Assembly (NCBI GenBank): GCA_023864145.1
Contig: JAIVER010000006.1
Span: 1 to 14,496, forward strand
DNA from: Thiohalomonas sp.
Lineage (GTDB): Bacteria; Pseudomonadota; Gammaproteobacteria; GRL18
Direction: 5' to 3'
DNA: 14,496 nt
The notes beneath the pieces are model-generated. The model had not been told where the DNA came from and did no database searches. It saw only the letters and a list, made by a program, of their open reading frames with translations. Each line of letters starts with the position of its first letter. Positions within the stretch are counted from its first letter, which is position 1. A program made the position numbers and the translations under genes. Positions 7,966 through 14,496 of the stretch are shown here, one piece after another.

Positions 7966-8727
7966 CTAAATGCTTACTTGAGCAGCCTGACAAATCACCA
8001 GAAAATCTTCATGTTTCAAAGAAGCACCACCAATCAAGCCGCCATCTATATCTTTTTGATCCATCAGCTCTTTGGCATTCATAGGATTCATACTACCACC
8101 ATACAAAATCTGTACTTTCTCTGCGATATCAGCATTACGCTCAGCAATATGCTGACGAATGAATGCATGTACTGCCTGTGCTTGTTCTGGTGAAGCCGTT
8201 TTGCCTGTACCAATGGCCCAAACAGGCTCATAAGCAATCACAGCACCTTCAAAGGCATTATCGCCTTCAAGGGCAAAAACAACATCAATCTGGTGTGCAC
8301 AAACTTTCTCAGTAATGTTTGCTTCACGTTCTTCGAGTGTTTCACCAATACAAAAAATCGGGATCATACCTGTTTTTTTTACCACAGCAAATTTTTTGGC
8401 CACCATTTCATCGGTTTCGCCATAAATTGTACGGCGCTCAGAGTGTCCGACAATGGCATATTGGCAGCCAAATTCTTTAATCATGTCAATAGATGTTTCA
8501 CCAGTAAATGCACCTTTAAGCTCTATACATGCATGTTGTGAACCTACCGCAACATTGCTGCCGGCAGTCACTTCTGTGACATCAGCAATATGAATAGCAG
8601 AAGGACAAACCGCAATGTCTATGCCATTCAAAACCTTAGCCCCTTCAACTACGCCATTGATTAATTCTTTAATGGTCTCTCTGGAGCCATTCATTTTCCA
8701 ATTTCCAGCTACTAATGGTGTACGCAT
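7966..8727 (-). CDS. tpiA: triosephosphate isomerase
   Basis: This 253-residue TIM-barrel enzyme interconverts dihydroxyacetone phosphate and glyceraldehyde 3-phosphate in glycolysis and gluconeogenesis. Catalytic residues are all present: K11 in AGNWKMNG, H95 in VGHSERR and E167 in AYEPVWAIGTG (165-175), followed by the phosphate-binding YGGS (209-212) and GGAS (233-236). Length is normal. The ATG at 8727 has a good AGGAAG Shine-Dalgarno. It is preceded by a 114-base gap containing a palindrome and a candidate promoter, so it may be transcribed partly on its own. Its place between glmM and secG differs from E. coli. Confidence 0.98.
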   Translation of the reverse strand: MRTPLVAGNWKMNGSRETIKELINGVVEGAKVLNGIDIAVCPSAIHIADVTEVTAGSNVAVGSQHACIELKGAFTGETSIDMIKEFGCQYAIVGHSERRTIYGETDEMVAKKFAVVKKTGMIPIFCIGETLEEREANITEKVCAHQIDVVFALEGDNAFEGAVIAYEPVWAIGTGKTASPEQAQAVHAFIRQHIAERNADIAEKVQILYGGSMNPMNAKELMDQKDIDGGLIGGASLKHEDFLVICQAAQVSI

Positions 8728-8758
8728 TGTTCTTCCTAATTTTTTTATTCAGCGCGAA

Positions 8759-8787
8759 ATGATACATTTATAGCCACAATAAATCAA
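8759..8787 (-). promoter_or_regulatory. candidate sigma70 promoter of tpiA
   Basis: On the minus strand TTGATT (8787-8782) is followed after 17 bases by TATCAT (8764-8759), matching the consensus at 4/6 and 5/6 positions. The start would lie near 8752, about 25 bases before the tpiA ATG. The -10 sits in one arm of a long inverted repeat and the -35 in its loop. Confidence 0.45.
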
Positions 8788-8811
8788 TTCCTGAGGCTAT
8801 AAATGTTTCAT
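8759..8811. repeat. 53-bp palindrome (17-bp arms, one mismatch) between glmM and tpiA
   Basis: ATGATACATTTATAGCC (8759-8775) and GGCTATAAATGTTTCAT (8795-8811) are inverted complements with one mismatch, including a perfect 12-bp core, around a 19-base loop. No U-tract follows on the minus strand, so it does not look like a terminator of glmM. It could be an operator, an mRNA-stabilising hairpin or a very small palindromic repeat. The overlap with the candidate tpiA promoter makes regulation worth testing. Confidence 0.7.
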
Positions 8812-8841
8812 ATTGCTTATCTATTAAGTAAAATGATTTTG

Positions 8842-10182
8842 TTATTTAAAAACCTGTTCTACTATATCAGCTAGTTTTTTGACTTCTTTCAAGACTTGTC
8901 TTTCATCTGAACCTTCTACCATTACCCTGATAAGAGGCTCGGTACCCGAGGCTCTTAATAATACCCGGCCTTTATCTGCTAAACGTTGTTCCGCATCAGA
9001 AACAGCCTTGACAACTTCTTCTGAAGTCAATAGATCGAGCTTTTTAGCCACTCTGACATTAATCATATGCTGGGGGTGTTTTTCCATACCATTTTTTAAT
9101 TCATATAAGGTTTTTTTACTATCAATAATCGCAGCAAGTACTTGTAATGCAGCAACAATACCATCTCCTGTCGTAGTTCGGTCAAGACAAATAATATGTC
9201 CCGAAGATTCACCACCGATGGTCCAACCTCGATTATTCAATTCTTCCATAACATAACGATCACCTACATCAGCACGAACAAAACCCAGACCTGAATTTTT
9301 TAATGCTGTTTCCATCCCGAGGTTACTCATCAAGGTACCCACGACACCAAAGTCATTAGTATCCTGATATTTTTTTCGGCCCATAGCGATAATAAACAAT
9401 AGTTCATCGCCATCCAGTACTTCTCCCTTGTGATCAACCATCAAGACACGATCAGCATCACCATCCAAAGCTATTCCTAAGTCAGCGCGATGCTGCATTA
9501 CAACCTGCTGCAATGTTTCTGGATAGGTTGAACCGACTTTCTCATTAATATTAAGACCATCAGGTTCATTACCAATGGCAATGACTTCAGCACCGAGTTC
9601 AGCAAAAACACTGGGAGCAACCTGATAGGCAGCACCATGTGCGGTATCCAGTACAATTCTTAATCCGGTTAAATCCATAAAAAATGGAGAAGTGCCCTTA
9701 CAATGTTCGATATAGCGTCCAGAAGCATCTTTGATACGTTTGGCCTTACCTAATTGTGATGACTCAACCGTCAGCATTTCATGTTCAAGTTCTGCTTCAA
9801 TAGCATATTCAATTTCATCAGACAATTTCGTACCATCTGCTGAGAAGAACTTAATGCCATTATCATAATAGGGATTGTGGGAAGCACTGATGACAATACC
9901 CAGTTGAGCATTCATGGTGCGTGTCAGGTAGGCTATTCCAGGAGTCGTCATAGGACCTGTCAAAAGACAATCAATACCGGCAGCTGACAAGCCCGCTTCT
10001 AATGCCGATTCATACATATAACCAGAAATTCGGGTATCCTTACCAATAACGGCTTTACCTTTACCCTGCTTTGCCAAAACCCGACCGGCAGCCCAGCCTA
10101 ATTTAAGCACAAAGTCCGCAGTCATTGGATGCTGCCCTACTTTTCCACGTATTCCATCAGTACCAAAGTATTTTTTTTTCAT
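8842..10182 (-). CDS. glmM: phosphoglucosamine mutase
   Basis: GlmM (446 residues from this start) converts glucosamine 6-phosphate to glucosamine 1-phosphate, feeding UDP-GlcNAc for peptidoglycan and lipopolysaccharide. It has the family N terminus [13 protein letters not shown], the phosphoserine loop ISASHNP with S101 as catalytic serine, the metal-binding DGDADR (240-245), a sugar-binding GGESSGH and the C-terminal phosphate loop [11 protein letters not shown] chose ATG 10182-10180 because the protein then starts as family members do. The frame is open for 37 more codons, back to an ATG at 10293, but that extension is only the translation of a palindromic insertion. No strong Shine-Dalgarno precedes either start clearly; the bases before 10182 are A-rich. 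Confidence 0.96.
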   Translation of the reverse strand: MKKKYFGTDGIRGKVGQHPMTADFVLKLGWAAGRVLAKQGKGKAVIGKDTRISGYMYESALEAGLSAAGIDCLLTGPMTTPGIAYLTRTMNAQLGIVISASHNPYYDNGIKFFSADGTKLSDEIEYAIEAELEHEMLTVESSQLGKAKRIKDASGRYIEHCKGTSPFFMDLTGLRIVLDTAHGAAYQVAPSVFAELGAEVIAIGNEPDGLNINEKVGSTYPETLQQVVMQHRADLGIALDGDADRVLMVDHKGEVLDGDELLFIIAMGRKKYQDTNDFGVVGTLMSNLGMETALKNSGLGFVRADVGDRYVMEELNNRGWTIGGESSGHIICLDRTTTGDGIVAALQVLAAIIDSKKTLYELKNGMEKHPQHMINVRVAKKLDLLTSEEVVKAVSDAEQRLADKGRVLLRASGTEPLIRVMVEGSDERQVLKEVKKLADIVEQVFK

Positions 10183-10213
10183 GTTTTTATTTTTTATGTC
10201 TTTATCTAAGGAA

Positions 10214-10289
10214 GGGGTCGGAGTCAAATGGCTTAAAGTATGAGCTTTAACTATTAATGATATACTTTTTGCCATTTGACTCCGACCCC
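10214..10289. repeat. 76-bp palindromic element (REP/MITE-like) between folP and glmM
   Basis: GGGGTCGGAGTCAAATGGC (10214-10232) is repeated as its exact inverse complement at 10271-10289. After a 2-base mismatch the arms continue for seven more pairs (AAAGTAT/ATACTTT), giving 28-base arms around a 20-base AT-rich loop. It encodes nothing recognisable and has no terminator U-tract on either strand. The GGGGTCGGAGTCAAAT end resembles, from memory, short palindromic repeats scattered in gammaproteobacterial genomes and linked to REP-associated transposases (RAYT); that link is inference. It sits in the leader of glmM and is in-frame open with it. Confidence 0.75.
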
Positions 10290-10319
10290 GCATATATTAT
10301 TGTTATCGTCATTTAGTCA

Positions 10320-11156
10320 TTACATGTAAGTCAGCGCATTAGCTATTTTAATTGCATCCACCGTTTCTGCCACATCATGAACTCGAATAATAGCAGCACC
10401 ATTAATAGCGGCCAGAGTTGCCAGAGCAAGACTTCCAGCCAGACGCTCTTCTATGCTTTTACCGGTAATTTGTCCAATCATGCTTTTGCGCGAAGCCCCA
10501 ACCAGCACAGGAAAGCCAAGTTCTTTAAACGCGCCAAGCTGCTTAAACAACGTAACATTATGCGCTAATGTTTTACCAAAGCCAAATCCTGGGTCAATGA
10601 TAATCTGTTCTTTTTTTATACCCTGAGCCAGGCATTGTTCTATTCGCTGCGTTAAAAAGTCTTTTACTTCGCAAGCCACATCAGCATATTGAGGTTCAGA
10701 CTGCATTGTTCGGGGCTCACCCTTCATGTGCATCAGGCAAACCGGCAAACCTGTTTGCAGAGCAGCGTCAAGAGCACCATCAGCACGCAAGGCCATAACA
10801 TCATTAATCATCTCAACCCCGGCATTGGCGGCTTCTTTCATAATAACAGCTTTACTGGTATCGATTGATGTTATTACATCAAGTTCCTGATGTATTTTTT
10901 CAATAATGGGGATCACTCTATCCAGCTCTTTGGACTCTGAAACTGATTTTGCTCCTGGCCGGGTTGATTTTCCGCCAATATCGATGATCAGAGCACCATC
11001 GGCAAGCATTTTTTCTGCCTGACGAAGTGCTGTTTCGACATGATTGAATAAGCCGCCATCAGAGAATGAATCGGGCGTGACATTTAAAATACCCATGACA
11101 ATAGGTGAATCAAGTTTTAGCTCTCGACAGGCACATTGAATGGTGGTATTTATCAT
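10320..11156 (-). CDS. folP: dihydropteroate synthase
   Basis: FolP (278 residues) condenses p-aminobenzoate with dihydropterin pyrophosphate in folate synthesis and is the sulfonamide target. Visible signatures are GILNVTPDSFSDGG (22-35), DIGGKSTRPGA (59-69), the segment LPVCLMHMKGEP, the pterin-site IDPGFGFGK, VGASRKSMIG and the C-terminal IIRVHDV. One small oddity: the second motif has Lys where E. coli and many relatives have Glu (GGESTRPG). ATG at 11156 has no clear Shine-Dalgarno; an in-frame downstream ATG at codon 21 would remove conserved sequence. It lies 84 bases after ftsH and before glmM, as in many gammaproteobacteria. Confidence 0.97.
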   Translation of the reverse strand: MINTTIQCACRELKLDSPIVMGILNVTPDSFSDGGLFNHVETALRQAEKMLADGALIIDIGGKSTRPGAKSVSESKELDRVIPIIEKIHQELDVITSIDTSKAVIMKEAANAGVEMINDVMALRADGALDAALQTGLPVCLMHMKGEPRTMQSEPQYADVACEVKDFLTQRIEQCLAQGIKKEQIIIDPGFGFGKTLAHNVTLFKQLGAFKELGFPVLVGASRKSMIGQITGKSIEERLAGSLALATLAAINGAAIIRVHDVAETVDAIKIANALTYM

Positions 11157-11240
11157 AGTTTAAAGAGAGGGTATAGTTTGACAGATTTAGATTTAAGGTA
11201 TCCTAATTAGCGATATTCCTTTTAGAACAAAGAGTAAAGT

Positions 11241-13193
11241 TTAGTGCTGATCAGCTGTGCCGCTAATAGAATCATCACCTGAGCTCTTCTTTTGCTCAGC
11301 TTCTGAATCTGTTTTTTCATCACTGCTCACACCAGAACCATTTTCAGGCCCCGATGAATCAATATCAGACCAGCCTTTGGGTTCACTAACTGTTTTTCCT
11401 GCCATAATATCGTCAATTTGATCACGATCAATGGTTTCAAACTTCATCAATGCATCGGTCATAGCATGTAATTTATCAAAATTATCCTTCAGGATCTGTT
11501 CTGAACGTGCATAGTTTGTATCAATAAAACTGCGAATTTCTTCATCAATAATATGGGCAGTTTCGTCTGAGACGTTTTTATGCTGTGTGACAGAACGACC
11601 TAGAAAAATTTCGCCTTCTTCTTCCGAATAAGATAAAGGTCCTAATTTAGAAGACAAGCCCCATTTGGTAACCATATTACGAGCCAGCTCAGTCGCACGC
11701 TCAATATCGTTACTCGCACCAGTGGTCACCATATCAGAGCCGTAAATCAGCTCTTCGGCAATACGGCCGCCAAACAGGCTGGAAATCTGACTATTTAATT
11801 GTTCTTTAGTGAGACTATAACGATCTTCCTCAGGTAAAAACATCGTGACACCCAATGCTCTGCCCCGGGGGATAATGCTCACCTTATAGACCGGATCATG
11901 TGATGGCACCAGAAGACCAACAATAGCATGCCCTGATTCGTGATAGGCCGTCATTTTCTTTTCTTTATCTTTCATCACCATGGATTTACGCTCGGAACCC
12001 ATCATGATCTTGTCTTTAGCTTTTTCCAGATACTCCATGGTGAGAACACGGGAGTTATGCTTAGCAGCATATAAGGCCGCCTCATTAACCAGGTTGGCTA
12101 AATCAGCACCGGAAAATCCAGGGGTGCCGCGAGCAATGTATTTTGGCTGCACATCGTCACCAATAGGGACTTTACGCAAATGAACCTTTAGGATAAGCTC
12201 ACGACCTTTGATATCCGGCAATGGTACAACCACCTGACGGTCAAAACGTCCCGGGCGTAGTAAAGCGGGATCAAGTATATCAGGGCGGTTGGTTGCGGCA
12301 ATAACAATAACGCCTTCATTACCTTCAAAACCATCCATTTCAACTAATAACTGGTTTAAAGTCTGTTCTCTTTCATCATGCCCGCCACCAAGACCGGCAC
12401 CACGATGACGACCCACGGCATCAATTTCATCAATAAAGATAATACAAGGTGCATGCTTCTTAGCCTGTTCGAACATATCACGTACCCGTGATGCACCTAC
12501 ACCAACAAACATTTCAACAAAGTCAGAACCTGAAATAGTAAAAAAGGGCACTTTAGCTTCACCCGCAATGGCTCTTGCTAATAAGGTTTTACCTGTTCCC
12601 GGACTACCAACCAATAAAACACCGCGCGGAAGCTTACCACCCAGCTTGGTGAATTTACCCGGATCTTTTAAGAAATCGACGAGTTCACTGACTTCTTCTT
12701 TAGCTTCATCACAACCGGCCACATCAGAAAAATTCACTTTAACCTGATCTTCACCCAATAATTTGGCCTTGCTTTTACCAAAAGATATTGCACCACGACC
12801 GCCAGCACCACCTTGCATCTGACGCATAAAATAAACCCAGATACCCACGATTAACAATATTGGAAAAGAAGAGATAAACAGTTGTACCAGCAAGCTTTGC
12901 TGCTTAGGTGGCTCACCAACAATTTTCACTGTATTTTCTAACAAAGTGCCTATCAAAGCACGATTATCAGTCTCAGGACTATAGGTAGTAAAATGTTTGC
13001 CTTCGAGTGTATTACCGCTAATAACCCGTCCTTCAATTTTAACTTCACTGATAGAGGCGCGTTCAACACTTTGAATAAAGTCAGAGTAGCTCATCTCTTT
13101 AGGCCCCGTTGTCGGGGTAAAATTACTAAAGACAGACATAAGGATGATGCCAATCACCACCCAAAGTAATATATTTTTTGTCATTTCGTTCAA
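11241..13193 (-). CDS. ftsH: ATP-dependent zinc metalloprotease FtsH
   Basis: FtsH (650 residues) is the hexameric inner-membrane AAA+ protease that degrades misassembled membrane proteins and short-lived regulators. It has a membrane helix at about 7-24, a periplasmic domain, a second helix at about 104-123, Walker A GSPGTGKT (196-203; Ser replaces the usual Pro), Walker B IIFIDEID (251-258), the arginine-finger region [19 protein letters not shown] (301-319) and zinc site HESGH (418-422). The tail after about 610 is acidic and polar. Two starts compete: TTG at 13193 (MNEMTKN) with GGAG eight bases upstream, and ATG at 13184 (MTKNILLW) matching the usual N terminus but 17 bases from that GGAG. 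I kept TTG for its spacing. Confidence 0.97.
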   Translation of the reverse strand: MNEMTKNILLWVVIGIILMSVFSNFTPTTGPKEMSYSDFIQSVERASISEVKIEGRVISGNTLEGKHFTTYSPETDNRALIGTLLENTVKIVGEPPKQQSLLVQLFISSFPILLIVGIWVYFMRQMQGGAGGRGAISFGKSKAKLLGEDQVKVNFSDVAGCDEAKEEVSELVDFLKDPGKFTKLGGKLPRGVLLVGSPGTGKTLLARAIAGEAKVPFFTISGSDFVEMFVGVGASRVRDMFEQAKKHAPCIIFIDEIDAVGRHRGAGLGGGHDEREQTLNQLLVEMDGFEGNEGVIVIAATNRPDILDPALLRPGRFDRQVVVPLPDIKGRELILKVHLRKVPIGDDVQPKYIARGTPGFSGADLANLVNEAALYAAKHNSRVLTMEYLEKAKDKIMMGSERKSMVMKDKEKKMTAYHESGHAIVGLLVPSHDPVYKVSIIPRGRALGVTMFLPEEDRYSLTKEQLNSQISSLFGGRIAEELIYGSDMVTTGASNDIERATELARNMVTKWGLSSKLGPLSYSEEEGEIFLGRSVTQHKNVSDETAHIIDEEIRSFIDTNYARSEQILKDNFDKLHAMTDALMKFETIDRDQIDDIMAGKTVSEPKGWSDIDSSGPENGSGVSSDEKTDSEAEQKKSSGDDSISGTADQH

Positions 13194-13205
13194 AACGAAT
13201 ACTCC
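13185..13205 (-). promoter_or_regulatory. ftsH ribosome-binding site with start-codon hairpin
   Basis: On the minus strand GGAG (13205-13202) stands eight bases before TTG (13193-13191). The TTG is exactly the 3-base loop of a hairpin with arms TTCGTT and AACGAA (13185-13199), and the next in-frame ATG begins directly after the hairpin at 13184. The hairpin may decide which start is used, either by exposing TTG or by bringing the GGAG close to ATG. This is inference from sequence. Confidence 0.45.
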
Positions 13206-13239
13206 AACTTTATTTCATATTTATTAATTAATTTTAACA

Positions 13240-13860
13240 TTAATCCCTAAATCCCTTTGCTAATAAATAGATCTCAGAAGAACGAGATCGAGAAGCATCC
13301 GGTTTACGGGTGATTACTTTTTGATAACGCTGCCTTAACTGGGCTAGTAACTGTTCAAAGCCTTCGCCCTGAAACACTTTCATAAATAAGGAGCCTTGCG
13401 GCTTTAACACCTGATCGGCTAAATCAATTGCTAAGTCAAGCAAATACATACTTTTGGGCTGATCAACTACCTTCACCCCTGTTACATTGGGTGCCATATC
13501 AGATATTACAAGATCTATTGGCTCATTATTTACCACCTTGAGCAATTCTTCCAGCACAGAATACTCTTGAAAGTCGCCCTGAATAAACTCAACCTGAGCC
13601 AGCTGATCCATTGGCAAAATATCCAGAGCAATAATTTTACCCTTAGTACCAACAAACTGACGAACAACTTGTGACCAGCCCCCTGGTGTAGCTCCCAAAT
13701 CAACCACATTCATACCGGGTTTGATTATTTTATCTTTTTCCTGAATCTGCAGCAATTTATAAGCAGCTCGTGAGCGATAACCTTCCTTCTGTGACTTTAA
13801 GACATATTGATCCTTAAAATGTTTCTGTAACCATTCAGAACTGCTTTTACTACGTGCCAT
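13240..13860 (-). CDS. rlmE: 23S rRNA (uridine-2'-O)-methyltransferase RlmE
   Basis: RlmE (also FtsJ/RrmJ; 206 residues) is the SAM-dependent enzyme that methylates the 2'-O of a conserved uridine in the A-loop of 23S rRNA in the large subunit. The SAM-binding loop VVDLGATPGGWSQV (52-65) is clear. The catalytic K-D-K-E set is present as K35 (SRAAYKL), D121 (VISDMAPN), K161 (FMKVFQGEG) and E196 (RSSEIYLL). Length is normal. ATG at 13860 has an AAGG about nine bases upstream. It is 46 bases before ftsH, the usual heat-shock-linked pair, and divergent from yhbY. Confidence 0.97.
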   Translation of the reverse strand: MARSKSSSEWLQKHFKDQYVLKSQKEGYRSRAAYKLLQIQEKDKIIKPGMNVVDLGATPGGWSQVVRQFVGTKGKIIALDILPMDQLAQVEFIQGDFQEYSVLEELLKVVNNEPIDLVISDMAPNVTGVKVVDQPKSMYLLDLAIDLADQVLKPQGSLFMKVFQGEGFEQLLAQLRQRYQKVITRKPDASRSRSSEIYLLAKGFRD

Positions 13861-13908
13861 TTATAAGCCTTTAGCCAAAAAATTAAACGTACCACAAGAG
13901 GTTTATTA

Positions 13909-13914
13909 ATTATA
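13909..13914 (-). promoter_or_regulatory. possible -10 element of the rlmE-ftsH promoter
   Basis: TATAAT reads on the minus strand at 13914-13909, about 50 bases before the rlmE ATG. The best spaced -35 (GTAAAA, 18 bases) is poor. In E. coli this gene pair also responds to heat shock, but I see no convincing sigma32 site here. It is a tentative call. Confidence 0.3.
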
Positions 13915-13935
13915 ATTTGATTGAAATACGTATTT

Positions 13936-13964
13936 TACCGTGAAACAGAGGTTGGTACACGGTA
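13936..13964. promoter_or_regulatory. operator-like inverted repeat between rlmE and yhbY
   Basis: TACCGTG (13936-13942) and CACGGTA (13958-13964) are perfect inverted complements with 15 bases between. The pair brackets the -35 and touches the -10 of the candidate yhbY promoter and lies about 20 bases upstream of the possible rlmE -10. A third copy of the core ACGGT follows at 13970-13974. The placement resembles a repressor-binding site, but no regulator is identified. Confidence 0.4.
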
Positions 13965-13968
13965 TAAT
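13940..13968 (+). promoter_or_regulatory. candidate sigma70 promoter of yhbY
   Basis: GTGAAA (13940-13945; 4/6 match to the -35) is followed after 17 bases by a perfect -10 TATAAT (13963-13968). Transcription would begin near 13975, giving a leader of roughly 20 bases before the ATG at 13997. Confidence 0.6.
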
Positions 13969-13996
13969 TACGGTTCTTATCCTCATAGAGTCACAT

Positions 13997-14293
13997 ATGT
14001 CACTAAATAATAAACAAATCCGCTTTATTCGTACTCAGGCCTATTCTATGAAACCGGTTGTACTCATTGGTAATGCCGGCTTAACCGATAATGTCATTAA
14101 TGAGATTAATTATGCTTTGGATGATCATGAACTCATTAAAGTTCGGGTTAACGCCGATGATAGAGAAGATAAAAAAGCGATAATTGATTCAATCATTCGC
14201 CAGACGGAATGCACACATGTGCAAAGTATAGGACATATTGGTATTTTTTATCGCCAGAATAAGAAAAATCCAATCATCATATTTCCTAACTAA
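13997..14293 (+). CDS. yhbY: ribosome assembly RNA-binding protein YhbY (CRM domain)
   Basis: This 98-residue protein is a stand-alone CRM-domain RNA-binding protein associated with maturation of the large ribosomal subunit. It starts MSLNNKQIRFIRTQA, continues through PVVLIGNAGLTDNVI with the family GxxG loop (GNAG), and has the LIKVRVN strand and the IGHIGIFYR segment near the end. Length matches the E. coli protein (about 97 residues). I chose the ATG at 13997, not an upstream in-frame start at 13940 which would lie on the promoter, because it gives the family N terminus and an AGAG lies six bases or so upstream. It is divergent from rlmE, a conserved arrangement. Confidence 0.95.
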   Translation: MSLNNKQIRFIRTQAYSMKPVVLIGNAGLTDNVINEINYALDDHELIKVRVNADDREDKKAIIDSIIRQTECTHVQSIGHIGIFYRQNKKNPIIIFPN

Positions 14294-14400
14294 ATAGAAC
14301 TCACATTTCATCTCTTTAGACAATTAATAGATGCGCAAAATAAATTGGTTTTTCTCAAAATTTTCTTCTAAACTCAGAATAAGGTCATAAGAAAAACTAA

Positions 14401-14488
14401 GAGTATATACCCAATCAACTTGAAAATGCAAGATCGAACACTTGGAAATTATCATTAATTCGAGAATCTAATGATTTTCCAATGCTCG
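14401..14488. repeat. repeat-like sequence at the right edge, possible end of a mobile or palindromic element
   Basis: The 203 bases after yhbY hold no gene. In them, GTATATACCCAATCAACTTG (from 14402) followed by AAAATGCA resembles, from memory, short repeats seen near insertion sequences in gammaproteobacteria. Just after it, TTGGAAATTATCATTA (14442-14457) pairs with TAATGATTTTCCAA (14469-14482) as an inverted repeat with a 2-base bulge; flanking bases (CGAACA/TGCTCG) extend it imperfectly. The element may continue past the window edge, so its nature cannot be settled here. Confidence 0.4.
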
Positions 14489-14496
14489 GTAAAATT

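Noticed and set aside
8879..9256. 125-codon plus-strand open frame inside glmM
   Set aside because: It is antisense to well-conserved glmM and has no recognisable motif or ribosome-binding context.
10214..10289. Reading the 76-bp palindrome as an intrinsic terminator of folP
   Set aside because: No T-tract follows the stem on either strand.
11178..11204. Plus-strand TTGACA with TATCCT in the ftsH-folP spacer
   Set aside because: The spacing is only 15 bases, the -10 is poor, and it points antisense into ftsH with no gene to serve.
13940..13996. Upstream in-frame start for yhbY
   Set aside because: The extension overlaps the -35/-10 promoter elements and is not part of the CRM-protein family N terminus.
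14348..14397. GTTTTTCT/AGAAAAAC pair as a yhbY terminator
   Set aside because: The 8-bp AT-rich stem has a loop of about 34 bases and no T-tract after it.
1..14496. CRISPR array, prophage, toxin-antitoxin or other defence or accessory gene system
   Set aside because: No regularly spaced direct repeats, integrase, transposase gene or accessory genes are visible; all complete genes are recognised housekeeping genes.

Overview
The window is a block of core housekeeping genes from what looks like an AT-rich gammaproteobacterium. The evidence is the conserved order rlmE-ftsH-folP-glmM-tpiA-secG-tRNA-Leu(GAG), with yhbY divergent from rlmE. From general knowledge, this order is typical of Gammaproteobacteria; having tpiA between glmM and secG recalls pseudomonads and their relatives rather than Escherichia. 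The NADH dehydrogenase genes have separate nuoC and nuoD (not the enterobacterial nuoCD fusion), and NuoG lacks the fourth cysteine of the extra N7 cluster. I cannot name the genus.

Layout, in the direction of transcription. At the right, yhbY (13997-14293, + strand) is divergent from a long minus-strand series. That series runs leftward: rlmE (23S rRNA methyltransferase), ftsH (membrane AAA+ protease), folP (dihydropteroate synthase), glmM (phosphoglucosamine mutase), tpiA (triosephosphate isomerase), secG (translocon subunit), tRNA-Leu(GAG), then nuoA-B-C-D-E-F-G and the first codons of a probable nuoH that runs off the left edge. The genes are closely packed. There is a 1-base overlap (TAATG) at nuoC/nuoD and at nuoD/nuoE, a 10-base overlap at nuoA/nuoB, and an overlapping stop/start at nuoG/nuoH. 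No gap exceeds 300 bases. The largest are 7151-7409 (leader of nuoA, with a good sigma70-type promoter) and 14294-14496 (right edge, with repeat-like sequence but no gene).

Functionally there are three groups: RNA and ribosome maturation plus protein quality control (yhbY, rlmE, ftsH); small-molecule and envelope metabolism (folP, glmM, tpiA, secG); and respiratory complex I (nuo). Every full-length protein looks intact, with its catalytic or cluster-binding residues present.

I found no undescribed multi-gene system. The unexplained structure is in the spacers: a 76-bp palindromic element inserted before glmM that stays open in frame with it; a 17-bp-arm palindrome overlapping a candidate tpiA promoter; an operator-like inverted repeat between rlmE and yhbY; a perfect 10-bp hairpin over the nuoG stop/nuoH start; a TTG-start ambiguity with a hairpin at ftsH; small hairpins in the secG-tRNA and nuoE-nuoF spacers; and repeat-like DNA at the right edge.
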